Origin: Streptomyces sp. TP-A0356
Lineage (GTDB): Bacteria > Actinomycetota > Actinomycetes > Streptomycetales > Streptomycetaceae
Reading direction: 5' to 3'
NCBI RefSeq assembly: GCF_001417775.1
Contig: NZ_BBZJ01000022.1
Location: 239,629-303,628, forward strand
DNA length: 64,000 nt
Part shown: in pieces, positions 56,392-64,000 of the stretch
Layout: every line of letters begins with the position of its first letter
Position numbering within the stretch: the first letter of the stretch is position 1
Notes under the pieces: model-generated
The model's input: the letters and a program-made list of their open reading frames with translations, nothing else
Told to the model about the DNA's origin: nothing
Databases searched by the model: none
Program-made: the position numbers and the translations under genes

Positions 56392-58056
56392 GTGACTCCC
56401 CTCTACGCGCGTCACAAGCGCACCACTCTGGCCATCGCCACCGCCGTCGCGGCCGGAGCCCTGCTCACCACCGGTCTGACCACCGGTGCCTCCGCCCAGA
56501 CCGTGGCCTCGCCCGTCGCCGCGGCCAAGCCGCTCGCCGCCGCCCCCGTCGCCCTGTCCGCGGCCGCGCGCACCTCCCTCTTCAAGGAGGCCCAGACCTC
56601 CGCGCCCGAGACGGCCCGCAAGATAGGCCTCGGCGTCAAGGAGCAGCTCGTCGTCAAGGACGTCGTGAGGGACGCCGACGGCACCGTCCACACGCGCTAC
56701 GAGCGCACGTACGCCGGTCTCCCGGTCCTCGGCGGCGACCTGGTGGTCCACGAGTCGAAGTCCGGCAGGACCGAGGGCGTGACCAGAGCGACCGACGCGG
56801 CCATCAAGGTGGCCTCCCTCAAGCCGCAGATCACCGCCACGAAGGCCGAGAAGCAGGCCGTGACGGCGGCGCAGTCGGCGGGCTCGAACAAGACCGCGGC
56901 CGACAGCTCGCCCCGCAAGGTCATCTGGGCGGGCGCCGGCAAGCCGGTCCTCGCGTACGAGACGGTCGTCGGCGGACTGCAGGACGACGGCACCCCGAAC
57001 CAGCTGCACGTCATCACCGACGCCGCCACCGGCAAGAAGCTGTACGAGTACCAGGGCATCGAGACCGGCACCGGCAAGAGCCTGTACTCGGGCACGGTCA
57101 GCCTCAACACCACCCTGTCGGGCTCGTCCTACCAGCTGTACGACACCACGCGCGGCGGCCACAAGACGTACAACAAGGCCCACGGCACCAGCTCCTCCGC
57201 GGGCACGCTGTTCACCGACGCGGACGACATCTGGGGCACCGGGACGGCCTCCAGCTCGACCACCGACCAGACCGCGGCCGTCGACGCCGCGTACGGCGCG
57301 CAGGAGACCTGGGACTTCTACAAGAACACCTTCGGCCGCAGCGGCATCAAGAACGACGGCAAGGCGGCCTACTCCCGGGTGCACTACGGCAACGCCTACG
57401 TGAACGCCTTCTGGGACGACAGCTGCTTCTGCATGACGTACGGCGACGGAACGGGCAACACCCACCCCCTGACCTCGCTGGACGTGGCCGGCCACGAGAT
57501 GAGCCACGGCGTCACCTCGAACACGGCCGGTCTGAACTACTCCGGCGAGTCGGGCGGCCTGAACGAGGCCACCTCCGACATCTTCGGCACCGGCGTCGAG
57601 TTCTACGCCAACAACCCGTCCGACCCGGGCGACTACCTCATCGGCGAGAAGATCAACATCAACGGTGACGGCACCCCGCTGCGCTACCTGGACAAGCCCA
57701 GCAAGGACGGCGGCTCCGCCGACTACTGGTCCTCCGGCGTGGGCAACCTCGACGTGCACTACTCGTCGGGTGTGGCGAACCACTTCTTCTACCTCCTCTC
57801 GGAGGGCAGTGGTTCCAAGACCATCAACGGGGTCACCTACGACTCCCCGACCTCCAACGGCTCCACGGTCACCGGCATCGGCCGCGCCAAGGCGCTGCAG
57901 ATCTGGTACAAGGCGCTGACCACGTACTTCACGTCGACCACCAACTACAAGTCGGCCCGTACGGGCACCCTCTCGGCGGCGGCCGCTCTCTACGGCTCCG
58001 GCAGCACCGAGTACAACGCGGTGGCGGCGGCCTGGTCCGCGGTCAACGTGAGCTAG
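56392..58056 (+). CDS. Secreted M4 metallopeptidase
   Basis: A 554-residue M4 zymogen without a P domain: signal peptide ending near ASA, propeptide (ERTYAGLPVLGGDLVVHE), catalytic GHEMSHG and GGLNEATSD, and the M4 C-terminal domain ending AVAAAWSAVNV. Start is GTG at 56392 after AAGGAG. The tract 57298-57711 matches the first protease gene with about nine differences in 414 bases, including third codon positions, which points to gene conversion. Probably a general extracellular protease. Confidence 0.93.
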   Translation: MTPLYARHKRTTLAIATAVAAGALLTTGLTTGASAQTVASPVAAAKPLAAAPVALSAAARTSLFKEAQTSAPETARKIGLGVKEQLVVKDVVRDADGTVHTRYERTYAGLPVLGGDLVVHESKSGRTEGVTRATDAAIKVASLKPQITATKAEKQAVTAAQSAGSNKTAADSSPRKVIWAGAGKPVLAYETVVGGLQDDGTPNQLHVITDAATGKKLYEYQGIETGTGKSLYSGTVSLNTTLSGSSYQLYDTTRGGHKTYNKAHGTSSSAGTLFTDADDIWGTGTASSSTTDQTAAVDAAYGAQETWDFYKNTFGRSGIKNDGKAAYSRVHYGNAYVNAFWDDSCFCMTYGDGTGNTHPLTSLDVAGHEMSHGVTSNTAGLNYSGESGGLNEATSDIFGTGVEFYANNPSDPGDYLIGEKININGDGTPLRYLDKPSKDGGSADYWSSGVGNLDVHYSSGVANHFFYLLSEGSGSKTINGVTYDSPTSNGSTVTGIGRAKALQIWYKALTTYFTSTTNYKSARTGTLSAAAALYGSGSTEYNAVAAAWSAVNVS

Positions 58057-58073
58057 TGCGCGGGTGACGGCGC

Positions 58074-58110
58074 GGCGGCCCCCGGCGTGAAGGCGACGCC
58101 GGGGGCCGCC
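58074..58110 (+). terminator. Terminator after second M4 protease gene
   Basis: A perfect 15-bp stem (GGCGGCCCCCGGCGT / ACGCCGGGGGCCGCC) with loop GAAGGCG, 17 nt after the stop and only 15 nt before the next start codon. Confidence 0.8.
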
Positions 58111-58111
58111 C

Positions 58112-58117
58112 TACGCT
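58112..58117 (+). promoter_or_regulatory. Candidate -10 box for a leaderless DUF1990 transcript
   Basis: TACGCT (TAnnnT) eight bases upstream of the ATG at 58126, right after the hairpin. The only place a promoter for the next gene could sit is inside or just after the terminator. Confidence 0.4.
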
Positions 58118-58125
58118 GGGGTCTT

Positions 58126-58644
58126 ATGTCTCTGGCGGACTTCACGTACGAGGATGTCGGCGCGACCCGCAAGGCCGGCCACTGCCCCGAGGGCTTCCAC
58201 CCACTGCACGTTCGCACCCGGATCGGCGAGGGCGAGGAGGTGTTCCGGCGGGCGTCCCGGGCCCTGTTCTCCTGGGAAATGCACCGGGCCGTGGGCCTTG
58301 GCATCACGACGGACGCCGAACGGGCGACGGAGGGCGCGGACGTCACCGTCACCCTCGGCGGCGTGCTCAAGGCCCCGTGCCGCGTCGTGTGGACGCTGGA
58401 GGAATCACGGAGCACCGGCTGGGCGTACGGCACACTGCCCGGCCACCCGGAGTGCGGCGAGGAGGCCTTCGTCATCAACCGCACGGGCGACGGAACGGTC
58501 TGGCTGACGATCACCGCCTTCAGCCGTCCGGCCAAGTGGTACACGAGGGCGGGCGGCCCGGCGGCGCGGGGACTGCAGCACGCGTACGCACGCCGCTGCG
58601 GCGCGGTCCTGCGGAAGCTGTGCGCCGCGGAGGAGGAGCTGTGA
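58126..58644 (+). CDS. DUF1990 family protein
   Basis: A 172-residue protein of DUF1990, unknown function, widespread in actinobacteria. The conserved pattern is visible: FTYEDVGATR, GFHPLHVRTRIGEGEEVFRRASRALFSWEMHRAVGLG, and the nearly invariant GTLPGHPECGEEAFVI... VWLTITAFSRPAKWYTRAGGP. Fold predicted to be a lipocalin/START-like beta barrel; binding a small ligand is possible. Start ATG 58126 has no Shine-Dalgarno sequence and lies directly after the previous gene's terminator, so it is probably leaderless. Confidence 0.88.
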   Translation: MSLADFTYEDVGATRKAGHCPEGFHPLHVRTRIGEGEEVFRRASRALFSWEMHRAVGLGITTDAERATEGADVTVTLGGVLKAPCRVVWTLEESRSTGWAYGTLPGHPECGEEAFVINRTGDGTVWLTITAFSRPAKWYTRAGGPAARGLQHAYARRCGAVLRKLCAAEEEL

Positions 58645-58666
58645 CCGCCGAGGTCCCGCTCGTTCG

Positions 58667-58703
58667 CCGGGCAGGACGGGCAGGGATCGCCCGCCCTGCC
58701 CGG
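58667..58703. terminator. Bidirectional terminator between DUF1990 and glgP
   Basis: CCGGGCAGGACGGGC ... GCCCGCCCTGCCCGG, a 15-bp stem with one mismatch and a 7-base loop, between the convergent genes. Confidence 0.65.
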
Positions 58704-58726
58704 GGGTGCGGTACGCGCCCGAGGCG

Positions 58727-61345
58727 TCAGCGCATCAGTACCCCGGCCGCCTCGGCCAGTTCCTCCGACGGAACCGCCACCAGCCCCACCTCCGCGCTCG
58801 ACGCGAGCAGGCGGTGGGCGGGAAGGATACGGACCGTGTAGCCGAACGGCCCGGTGCGGTCCAGGGACAGCGGGCCCTCGTAGACCCAGCGGCCCTCCTG
58901 ATCCGGCCCACCCGCCGGTTTCAGCGCGGTCGCCGTCGCGTCCGCGATGCGGTCCTCCGTGTCGACGCGCCCCGACACCACCTGGACCTCCACGTCGTCG
59001 GGGGCCAGATCACCAAGGCCGACCCGGACCCGCAGCGAGAGTGTCGCGCCCAGCTCCGCCGTCGCCGTCGCGGCCGACGTCTCGACGTGGTCGACCGTGA
59101 CGGCCGGCCAGGCCGCCCGCACCCGCGCCTTCCAGCCCGCCAGCTCCCGTGCCGCCTCCGGCGTCATCGCCCGGTGCGCATGGGCCGCCGGGGTGTACAG
59201 GCGCTCCACGTACTCCCGGACCATCCGCCCGGCCAGCACCTTGGGTCCCAGATGCGTGAGGGTCCGGCGGACCATCTCGATCCAGCGGTCCGGCAGTCCG
59301 CCCTGGCCCCGCTCGTAGAAGCGGGGCGCCACCCGCCGTTCCAGCAGGTCGTACAGCGCCGCCGCCTCCAGGTCGTCGCGCCGGTCCTCGTCGGTCCCCG
59401 CGCCGTCCGCGGTGGGGATCGCCCAGCCGAAGTCGGGCTGGAACCACTCGTCCCACCAGCCGTCCAGGACCGACAGGTTGAGACAGCCGTTGAGCGCCGC
59501 CTTCATGCCGCTCGTTCCGCAGGCCTCCAGCGGGCGCAGCGGGTTGTTCAGCCACACGTCGCAGCCCGGGTAGAGCTTCTGCGCCATCGCCATGCCGTAG
59601 TCCGGCAGGAAGACGATGCGGTGGCGCACCCGCGGGTCGTCCGCGAACCGGACCAGCTCCTGGATCAGGCGCTTGCCGCCGTCGTCCGCGGGGTGGGCCT
59701 TGCCGGCCACGACGATCTGGACCGGGTGCTCGGGATGCAGCAGCAGCTCCATCAGCCGGTCCCGGTCGCGCAGCATCAGCGTCAGACGTTTGTACGAGGG
59801 CACGCGCCGGGCGAAGCCGATCGTCAGGACGTCGGGGTCCAACGCCCCGTCGATCCAGCCCAGTTCGGCCGTCCCGGCGCCCCGCTGCCGCCAGGACGCG
59901 TACAGCCGCTCGCGCACCTCGAGCACCAGTTGCTCGCGCAGCACCCGGCGCAGATCCCAGATCTCCTGGTCGGCGATCTCCGCGATGGCGTCCCAGCGCT
60001 CCGGACCACCGACCGTCATCACATCCTCGGTGCGCTCCGCGCCGAGCTGCCGCGCCCCCAGCCGGAACACCTCCGGTGCCACCCAGGTCGGCGCGTGCAC
60101 CCCGTTCGTCACGGAGGTGATCGGCACCTCGTCGGGGTCGAAGCCCGGCCACAGACCGGAGAACATCTCCCGGCTGACGTTGCCGTGCAGCAGGGACACT
60201 CCGTTGGCGCGCTGGCCGAGCCTGAGCCCCATCACCGCCATGTTGAAGAGGTTCGGTTCGCCGCCCGGGTAGGTCTCCATCCCGAGCCGCAGGATTCGTT
60301 CCACCTCGATCCGCGGAAGCTCGGCGTCCGGGCCGAAGTGGCGGGCCACCAGTTCCCGGTCGAAGCGGTCGATGCCGGCCGGGACGGGCGTGTGGGTGGT
60401 GAAGACCGTACCGGCCCGCACCGCCTCCAGCGCGGAGTCGAAGTCGAGGCCGGCATCGCACAGTTCGGCGATCCGCTCCAGGCCGAGGAGGCCCGCGTGC
60501 CCCTCGTTGGTGTGGAACACCTCGGGCTCGGCGTGCCCGGTCAGCCGGCAGTACGTGCGCACGGCGCGCACCCCGCCGATGCCGAGCAGCATCTCCTGGA
60601 GCAGCCGGTGCTCGCTGCCGCCGCCGTAGAGCCGGTCGGTCACACCCCGTTCGCCCAGGTCGTTGTCCTCCACGTCGGAGTCGAGCATCAGCAGCGGTAC
60701 CCGGCCCACCTGGGCGAGCCAGATGTGGGCCCGGAGCCGGCGGCCGCCGGGCAGCCCCAGGGAGACCTGGGCGGGGGTGCCGTCCGGCTCCCGCAGGGGC
60801 ACCAGCGGCAGCTCGTTCGGGTCGAGGACCGGATAGTGCTCCTGCTGCCAGCCGTCCCTCGACAGGGTCTGCCGGAAGTAGCCGTGCCGGTACAGCAGGC
60901 CCACGCCGATCAGCGGGACGCCGAGGTCGCTGGCCGCCTTCAGATGGTCTCCGGCGAGGATGCCGAGGCCGCCGGAGTACTGGGGCAGCGCGGCGGTGAT
61001 ACCGAACTCGGGCGAGAAGTAGGCGATGGCGGCCGGGAGGTCGGACGAGCGGGACTGGTACCAGCGGTCACCGCTCACATAGTCGTTCAGGTCGTCGGCG
61101 GCCGCGGTGAGGCGGCGCAGGAAGCGGCGGTCCTCGGCCAGCTCCGCCAGCCGGGCGGGCGGCACGCTCCCCAGCAGCCGCACCGGGTCGCCGTCCACGG
61201 CGGCCCATCGCTCGGGATCGACGGTCTGGAAGAGGTCACGGGTCTCCGCATGCCACGACCAGCGCAGATTGCGCGCCAGGTCGCTCAGCGGGTGAAGGGC
61301 TTCGGGGAGGGCGGGACGTACGGTGAACCTGCGGATGGCCTTCAC
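58727..61345 (-). CDS. glgP: Alpha-glucan (glycogen/maltodextrin) phosphorylase
   Basis: A protein of about 872 residues with the N-terminal DUF3417 domain typical of the archaeal/actinobacterial phosphorylase type. The active-site lysine (Schiff base with PLP) is in EACGTSGMKAALNG; the glucan and phosphate sites are within FARRVPSYKRLTLML and VAGKAHPADD. It releases glucose-1-phosphate from alpha-1,4-glucans and works with GlgX. The start at GTG 61345 (VKAIRRFTVRP...) has AAGGTGG upstream; a longer frame to 61387 is possible. Divergent from the S8 protease gene. The order next to glgE matches S. coelicolor SCO5444-SCO5443. Confidence 0.93.
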   Translation of the reverse strand: MKAIRRFTVRPALPEALHPLSDLARNLRWSWHAETRDLFQTVDPERWAAVDGDPVRLLGSVPPARLAELAEDRRFLRRLTAAADDLNDYVSGDRWYQSRSSDLPAAIAYFSPEFGITAALPQYSGGLGILAGDHLKAASDLGVPLIGVGLLYRHGYFRQTLSRDGWQQEHYPVLDPNELPLVPLREPDGTPAQVSLGLPGGRRLRAHIWLAQVGRVPLLMLDSDVEDNDLGERGVTDRLYGGGSEHRLLQEMLLGIGGVRAVRTYCRLTGHAEPEVFHTNEGHAGLLGLERIAELCDAGLDFDSALEAVRAGTVFTTHTPVPAGIDRFDRELVARHFGPDAELPRIEVERILRLGMETYPGGEPNLFNMAVMGLRLGQRANGVSLLHGNVSREMFSGLWPGFDPDEVPITSVTNGVHAPTWVAPEVFRLGARQLGAERTEDVMTVGGPERWDAIAEIADQEIWDLRRVLREQLVLEVRERLYASWRQRGAGTAELGWIDGALDPDVLTIGFARRVPSYKRLTLMLRDRDRLMELLLHPEHPVQIVVAGKAHPADDGGKRLIQELVRFADDPRVRHRIVFLPDYGMAMAQKLYPGCDVWLNNPLRPLEACGTSGMKAALNGCLNLSVLDGWWDEWFQPDFGWAIPTADGAGTDEDRRDDLEAAALYDLLERRVAPRFYERGQGGLPDRWIEMVRRTLTHLGPKVLAGRMVREYVERLYTPAAHAHRAMTPEAARELAGWKARVRAAWPAVTVDHVETSAATATAELGATLSLRVRVGLGDLAPDDVEVQVVSGRVDTEDRIADATATALKPAGGPDQEGRWVYEGPLSLDRTGPFGYTVRILPAHRLLASSAEVGLVAVPSEELAEAAGVLMR

Positions 61346-61791
61346 GAATTCCACCTTCACGGAGGACGTACGCGGCATGTCATCCACGACGGTACGCCGC
61401 GCGGCGACGGCGCGTTTCGCTTACCGCCGGGTTTGTACGCACCCGGGTTCCCATGGGCCCAGGGGGGCTGCCGCCCCCGGAGCGCCGCTCCGGCCCGAGC
61501 GAACCTTGTCCCCAAGGGCCGGACGGGCTGGTTCTGCCTGGACCGGGCCCGAGACGAACTCTGGACCGGGCCGGCACCTGCCCCCTCGTGACCCGTCAGG
61601 GGCCGTCCGAAATACAACGCAACCTTTACATGCCGAACACGGACGGTATGGCCGATTCCGCCCTCCTGGGCGACCTTGTGGCAGTTCACGCCGCACGAGA
61701 GGCTGCCCACTGGCGTCAGGGTCCGACGGCAAGCCCGCGCTTGACGGAAGTCCTGCCCCTGTACGCCGAGTTGAGGAGGGGAACTCACGTC
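61346..61791. promoter_or_regulatory. Divergent promoter region between glgP and S8 protease gene
   Basis: About 446 noncoding bases. An open frame continuous with the protease (from about 61453) extends through it but has no ribosome binding site and no homology; the true start lies at 61792. No terminator or repeat stands out. Confidence 0.4.
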
Positions 61792-62994
61792 ATGGCACGG
61801 ATGGGAAACACGCGTCCACGCTGGGCGGGCTGCCTTACCGCGGTCGCCACGGTAGCGGCACTCTCGGCCACCGCCCAGCCCGCACAGGCCGCACCGGAAG
61901 GGACGATCCTCGGCGCCGGAGCCCCCGGCGCCGTCACCGGAAGCTACATCGTGACGCTCAAGGGGGGAACCGAGGCCCCGTCGGCCGCCGGCAAGGGCAT
62001 CGCCGAGAAGTACGGGGCGAGAATCAGCCACGCCTATGGGTCGGCGCTCAACGGGTACGCGGTGAAGGTCGACCAGCGGCAGGCCCGGCGTATGGCGGCG
62101 GACTCCCGTGTGGCCTCGGTCGTCCAGGACACCAGGGTCGCACTGGACCACTTCCAGAAGAACCCGCCCTCGTGGGGGCTGGACCGCATCGACCAGCCGA
62201 ACCTGCCGCTCGACAAGGGCTACACCTGGCCCGAAACGGGCGGCGCGGGCGTGACGGCGTACGTCATCGACACCGGCATCCGCATCTCGCACGACGACTT
62301 CGGTGGCCGGGCGAGCTACGGCTGGGACTTCGTCGACAACGACAGGACCGCCTCCGACGGCAACGGACACGGCACCCATGTGGCCGGAACCGTCGCGGGC
62401 ACCGCCTACGGCGTGGCCAAGCAGGCGAAGGTCGTCTCCGTACGCGTCCTGGACAACGACGGCTCCGGCACGACCGCGCAGGTCATCGCGGGCATCGACT
62501 GGGTGACCAGGCACGCGAGGAAGCCCGCGGTGGCCAACCTGAGTCTGGGCGGCTACGCGAACGCCCAGCTGGACGCGGCCGTGCGCAACTCCATAGCGTC
62601 CGGCGTCACCTACGCGGTCGCCGCCGGCAACGACGGACTCCCGGCCGGGCTGTACTCCCCGGCCCGTGTCCCCCAGGCCATCACGGTCGGCGCCACCGAC
62701 CAGCGGGACGCCCGGGCGGGCTTCTCCAACTGGGGGTCGAGCCTGGACCTGTTCGCCCCCGGCGTGTCGATCACCTCCGACTCGTACGCGAGCGACACCG
62801 CGAAGGCCACGCTCTCCGGTACGTCGATGGCGACACCGCACGTCACGGGCGCGGCCGCGCTCTATCTCGCCACCCATCCCGGGGCCACCCCGGCACAGGT
62901 GAGCCAGGCGCTCGTGCGGCGGGCGGCCTCGGGGAGGGTCATGGGAGCCGGGCTCGGCTCGCCGAACAAGCTGCTGCAGGTCGCCAGCCCTTGA
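61792..62994 (+). CDS. Secreted S8 (subtilisin-like) serine protease
   Basis: A 400-residue zymogen: signal peptide (WAGCLTAVATVAALSATAQPAQA), I9 inhibitor/propeptide (GSYIVTLKGG... HAYGSALNGYAVKVD), then a proteinase-K-like catalytic domain with Asp in VTAYVIDTGI, His in NGHGTHVAGTVAG, oxyanion Asn in AVAAGNDG and Ser in LSGTSMATPHVTG. Start ATG 61792 follows GAGGAGGGG. A terminator follows (63025-63053). Joins the two M4 enzymes as an extracellular protease set. Confidence 0.94.
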   Translation: MARMGNTRPRWAGCLTAVATVAALSATAQPAQAAPEGTILGAGAPGAVTGSYIVTLKGGTEAPSAAGKGIAEKYGARISHAYGSALNGYAVKVDQRQARRMAADSRVASVVQDTRVALDHFQKNPPSWGLDRIDQPNLPLDKGYTWPETGGAGVTAYVIDTGIRISHDDFGGRASYGWDFVDNDRTASDGNGHGTHVAGTVAGTAYGVAKQAKVVSVRVLDNDGSGTTAQVIAGIDWVTRHARKPAVANLSLGGYANAQLDAAVRNSIASGVTYAVAAGNDGLPAGLYSPARVPQAITVGATDQRDARAGFSNWGSSLDLFAPGVSITSDSYASDTAKATLSGTSMATPHVTGAAALYLATHPGATPAQVSQALVRRAASGRVMGAGLGSPNKLLQVASP

Positions 62995-63024
62995 TTCCCC
63001 GTTAACCGGGCACACGTACCCTTG

Positions 63025-63053
63025 CCGGCCTCGCCCCAAGCGGGCGGGGCCGG
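63025..63053 (+). terminator. Terminator after S8 protease gene
   Basis: CCGGCCTCGCCC ... GGGCGGGGCCGG, a 12-bp stem with one wobble, 30 nt after the stop, followed by TCCCGTTTCGG. Confidence 0.6.
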
Positions 63054-63228
63054 TCCCGTTTCGGTCGTCCGGAAGCGGCCGGTCTTCAACGTAGACATAC
63101 GCGCGAGTAGTTAACAAAGTGCCGGAATGCTCACCCGCACAGGGTGGGAAGGCTCCTCCGGTAACCCCGCTGGCCCACCTTCCGACACCCCCATCCGCCC
63201 ACCCAGTTCGACGCGGACAGGAGCGGTC

Positions 63229-64000
63229 ATGCCCCCGACACACCACTCGCCGGCACCCCCGGCACCCGGCACCGGCGCAACTCCATCGCGGAAGGCCGAC
63301 GCCGGTCCCCCCGTCCCGCGGACACCCTCCGCGGGCCCGAGTCCCCATCCGGCACCGGGCGCCGGACCCACCCTCGGACGCATTCCCGTCCTCGACGTAC
63401 GGCCCCTCGTCCACCAGGGCCGACGCCCCGCCAAGGCGGTGGTGGGCGAGGAGTTCGAGATCTCCGCCACGGTCTTCCGCGAGGGCCATGAGGCCGTCGC
63501 GGCCAACGTCGTGCTGCTCGACCCGGAGGGCCGCCCGGGCCCCTGGACGCCGATGCGCGAACTCGCCCCCGGCACGGACCGCTGGGGCGCCACCGTCTCC
63601 GTACCGAGCGAGGGTCGCTGGACCTATGCCGTGGAGGCGTGGGGCGATCCGGTCACCACCTGGCGTCACCATGCGCGGATCAAGATCCCGGCCGGGATCG
63701 ACACCGAGCTGGTCCTGGAGGAGGGCGCGCGGCTGTACGAGCGCGCGGCCGAGGGCGTGCCGAAGAGCGAGGACCTGCGGGAAGCGCTCCTCGCCGCGGT
63801 CGACGCCCTGCGCGACACCGGCCGACCGGCGGCCTCCCGTCTGGCGGCGGCGTTGACGCCGGAGGTGGATGGGGTTCTGGCTCGTCATCCGTTGCGTGAG
63901 TTGGTGTCGTCGTCGGAGGGGTTGGCGCTGTTGGTGGAGCGGGAGCGGGCGTTGTTCGGGTCGTGGTACGAGTTCTTCCCGCGGTCGGAGGGTACGCCGC
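63229..64000 (+). CDS. glgE: Alpha-1,4-glucan:maltose-1-phosphate maltosyltransferase GlgE, 3' end outside window
   Basis: The N-terminal 257 residues of GlgE, which extends alpha-glucans from maltose-1-phosphate. After a Pro/Ala-rich leader of about 50 residues comes the GlgE N-terminal domain: GRIPVLDVRPLVHQGRRPAKAVVGEEFEISATVFREGHEAVAANVVL, DPEGRPGPWTPMRELAPGTDRWGATV, and the start of domain S (LVERERALFGSWYEFFPRSEGT). Start ATG 63229 follows AGGAGCGGTC. From about 63860 the codon usage changes abruptly to T/G-rich codons with several TTG leucines, unlike the preceding part. The catalytic domain lies beyond the window. Confidence 0.93.
   Translation, partial: MPPTHHSPAPPAPGTGATPSRKADAGPPVPRTPSAGPSPHPAPGAGPTLGRIPVLDVRPLVHQGRRPAKAVVGEEFEISATVFREGHEAVAANVVLLDPEGRPGPWTPMRELAPGTDRWGATVSVPSEGRWTYAVEAWGDPVTTWRHHARIKIPAGIDTELVLEEGARLYERAAEGVPKSEDLREALLAAVDALRDTGRPAASRLAAALTPEVDGVLARHPLRELVSSSEGLALLVERERALFGSWYEFFPRSEGTP

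Noticed and set aside
58706..61591. 961-codon open frame opposite glgP
   Set aside because: Antisense of glgP; His/Gln/Arg-rich composition with no domain.
61453..61791. Extended N-terminus of the S8 protease from about 61453
   Set aside because: The frame is open but the extra residues are not a signal peptide; a strong ribosome binding site precedes ATG 61792, where a signal peptide begins.
63119..63856. 245-codon plus-strand frame overlapping the start of glgE
   Set aside because: Different frame from GlgE, Arg/Pro/Ser-rich, no homology; GlgE in its own frame is strongly supported.

Overview
The window is high-GC DNA from a streptomycete chromosome. The evidence is third-codon-position G/C bias, GTG starts, very rare TTA codons, twin-arginine and lipoprotein export signals, a DUF427/WYL/TIGR03086 gene repertoire, and a GlgE alpha-glucan pathway. 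From memory (not searched), gene order matches the Streptomyces coelicolor interval of roughly SCO5443 to SCO5499 in reverse, so this looks like conserved core chromosome. I found no IS element, prophage, CRISPR array, rRNA or tRNA.

Layout. 1-14 kb: gatC-gatA (gatA runs off the left edge), a cupin gene, a TetR remnant, a membrane GGDEF-EAL c-di-GMP enzyme (probable rmdB), ligA with an upstream MetE-like gene, an SDR, a LOG-family gene, DUF427, a hydrolase, mnmA and a cysteine desulfurase that plausibly supplies its sulfur. 14-21.5 kb: two small membrane proteins divergent from a TetR regulator, a WYL regulator divergent from a DinB-like protein, a thioesterase, a membrane-anchored esterase overlapping a TRIC channel gene at their 3' ends, and a secreted M1 aminopeptidase. 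21.6-28.3 kb: a five-gene oligopeptide ABC importer operon (C-A-B-D-F order) with a perfect hairpin between the binding-protein and permease genes. 28.7-36 kb: two SseB-like genes and a nucleotide-binding protein face a tandem glycine riboswitch that leads gcvT-gcvH-glyA-sdaA, a glycine/serine catabolic block.

36-47 kb: a secreted PI-PLC-like enzyme, a GH25 domain protein, an F420-type oxidoreductase, an oxidoreductase fragment, an EF-hand protein, MerR and GNAT genes, a YncE-like lipoprotein coupled to a divergent polysaccharide deacetylase, an RsbW-like kinase, an enoyl-CoA hydratase and two paralogous L,D-transpeptidases. 47-64 kb: glgX, a heterodimeric ABC exporter, two M4 metalloproteases, DUF1990, glgP, an S8 protease and the 5' part of glgE. 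GlgX, GlgP and GlgE form a glycogen/maltose-1-phosphate module interleaved with secreted proteases.

Most notable observations: (i) TTA (bldA-dependent) codons in four genes, one just after the GGDEF motif of the c-di-GMP enzyme; (ii) a roughly 414-bp near-identical tract in the two M4 protease genes plus a spaced upstream motif shared by both; (iii) four perfect hairpins lying 13-33 nt before the next co-directional start codon, two of them followed by apparent leaderless promoters; (iv) duplicated SseB-like genes beside a riboswitch-controlled serine/glycine block; (v) an abrupt codon-usage change inside glgE at the right edge.
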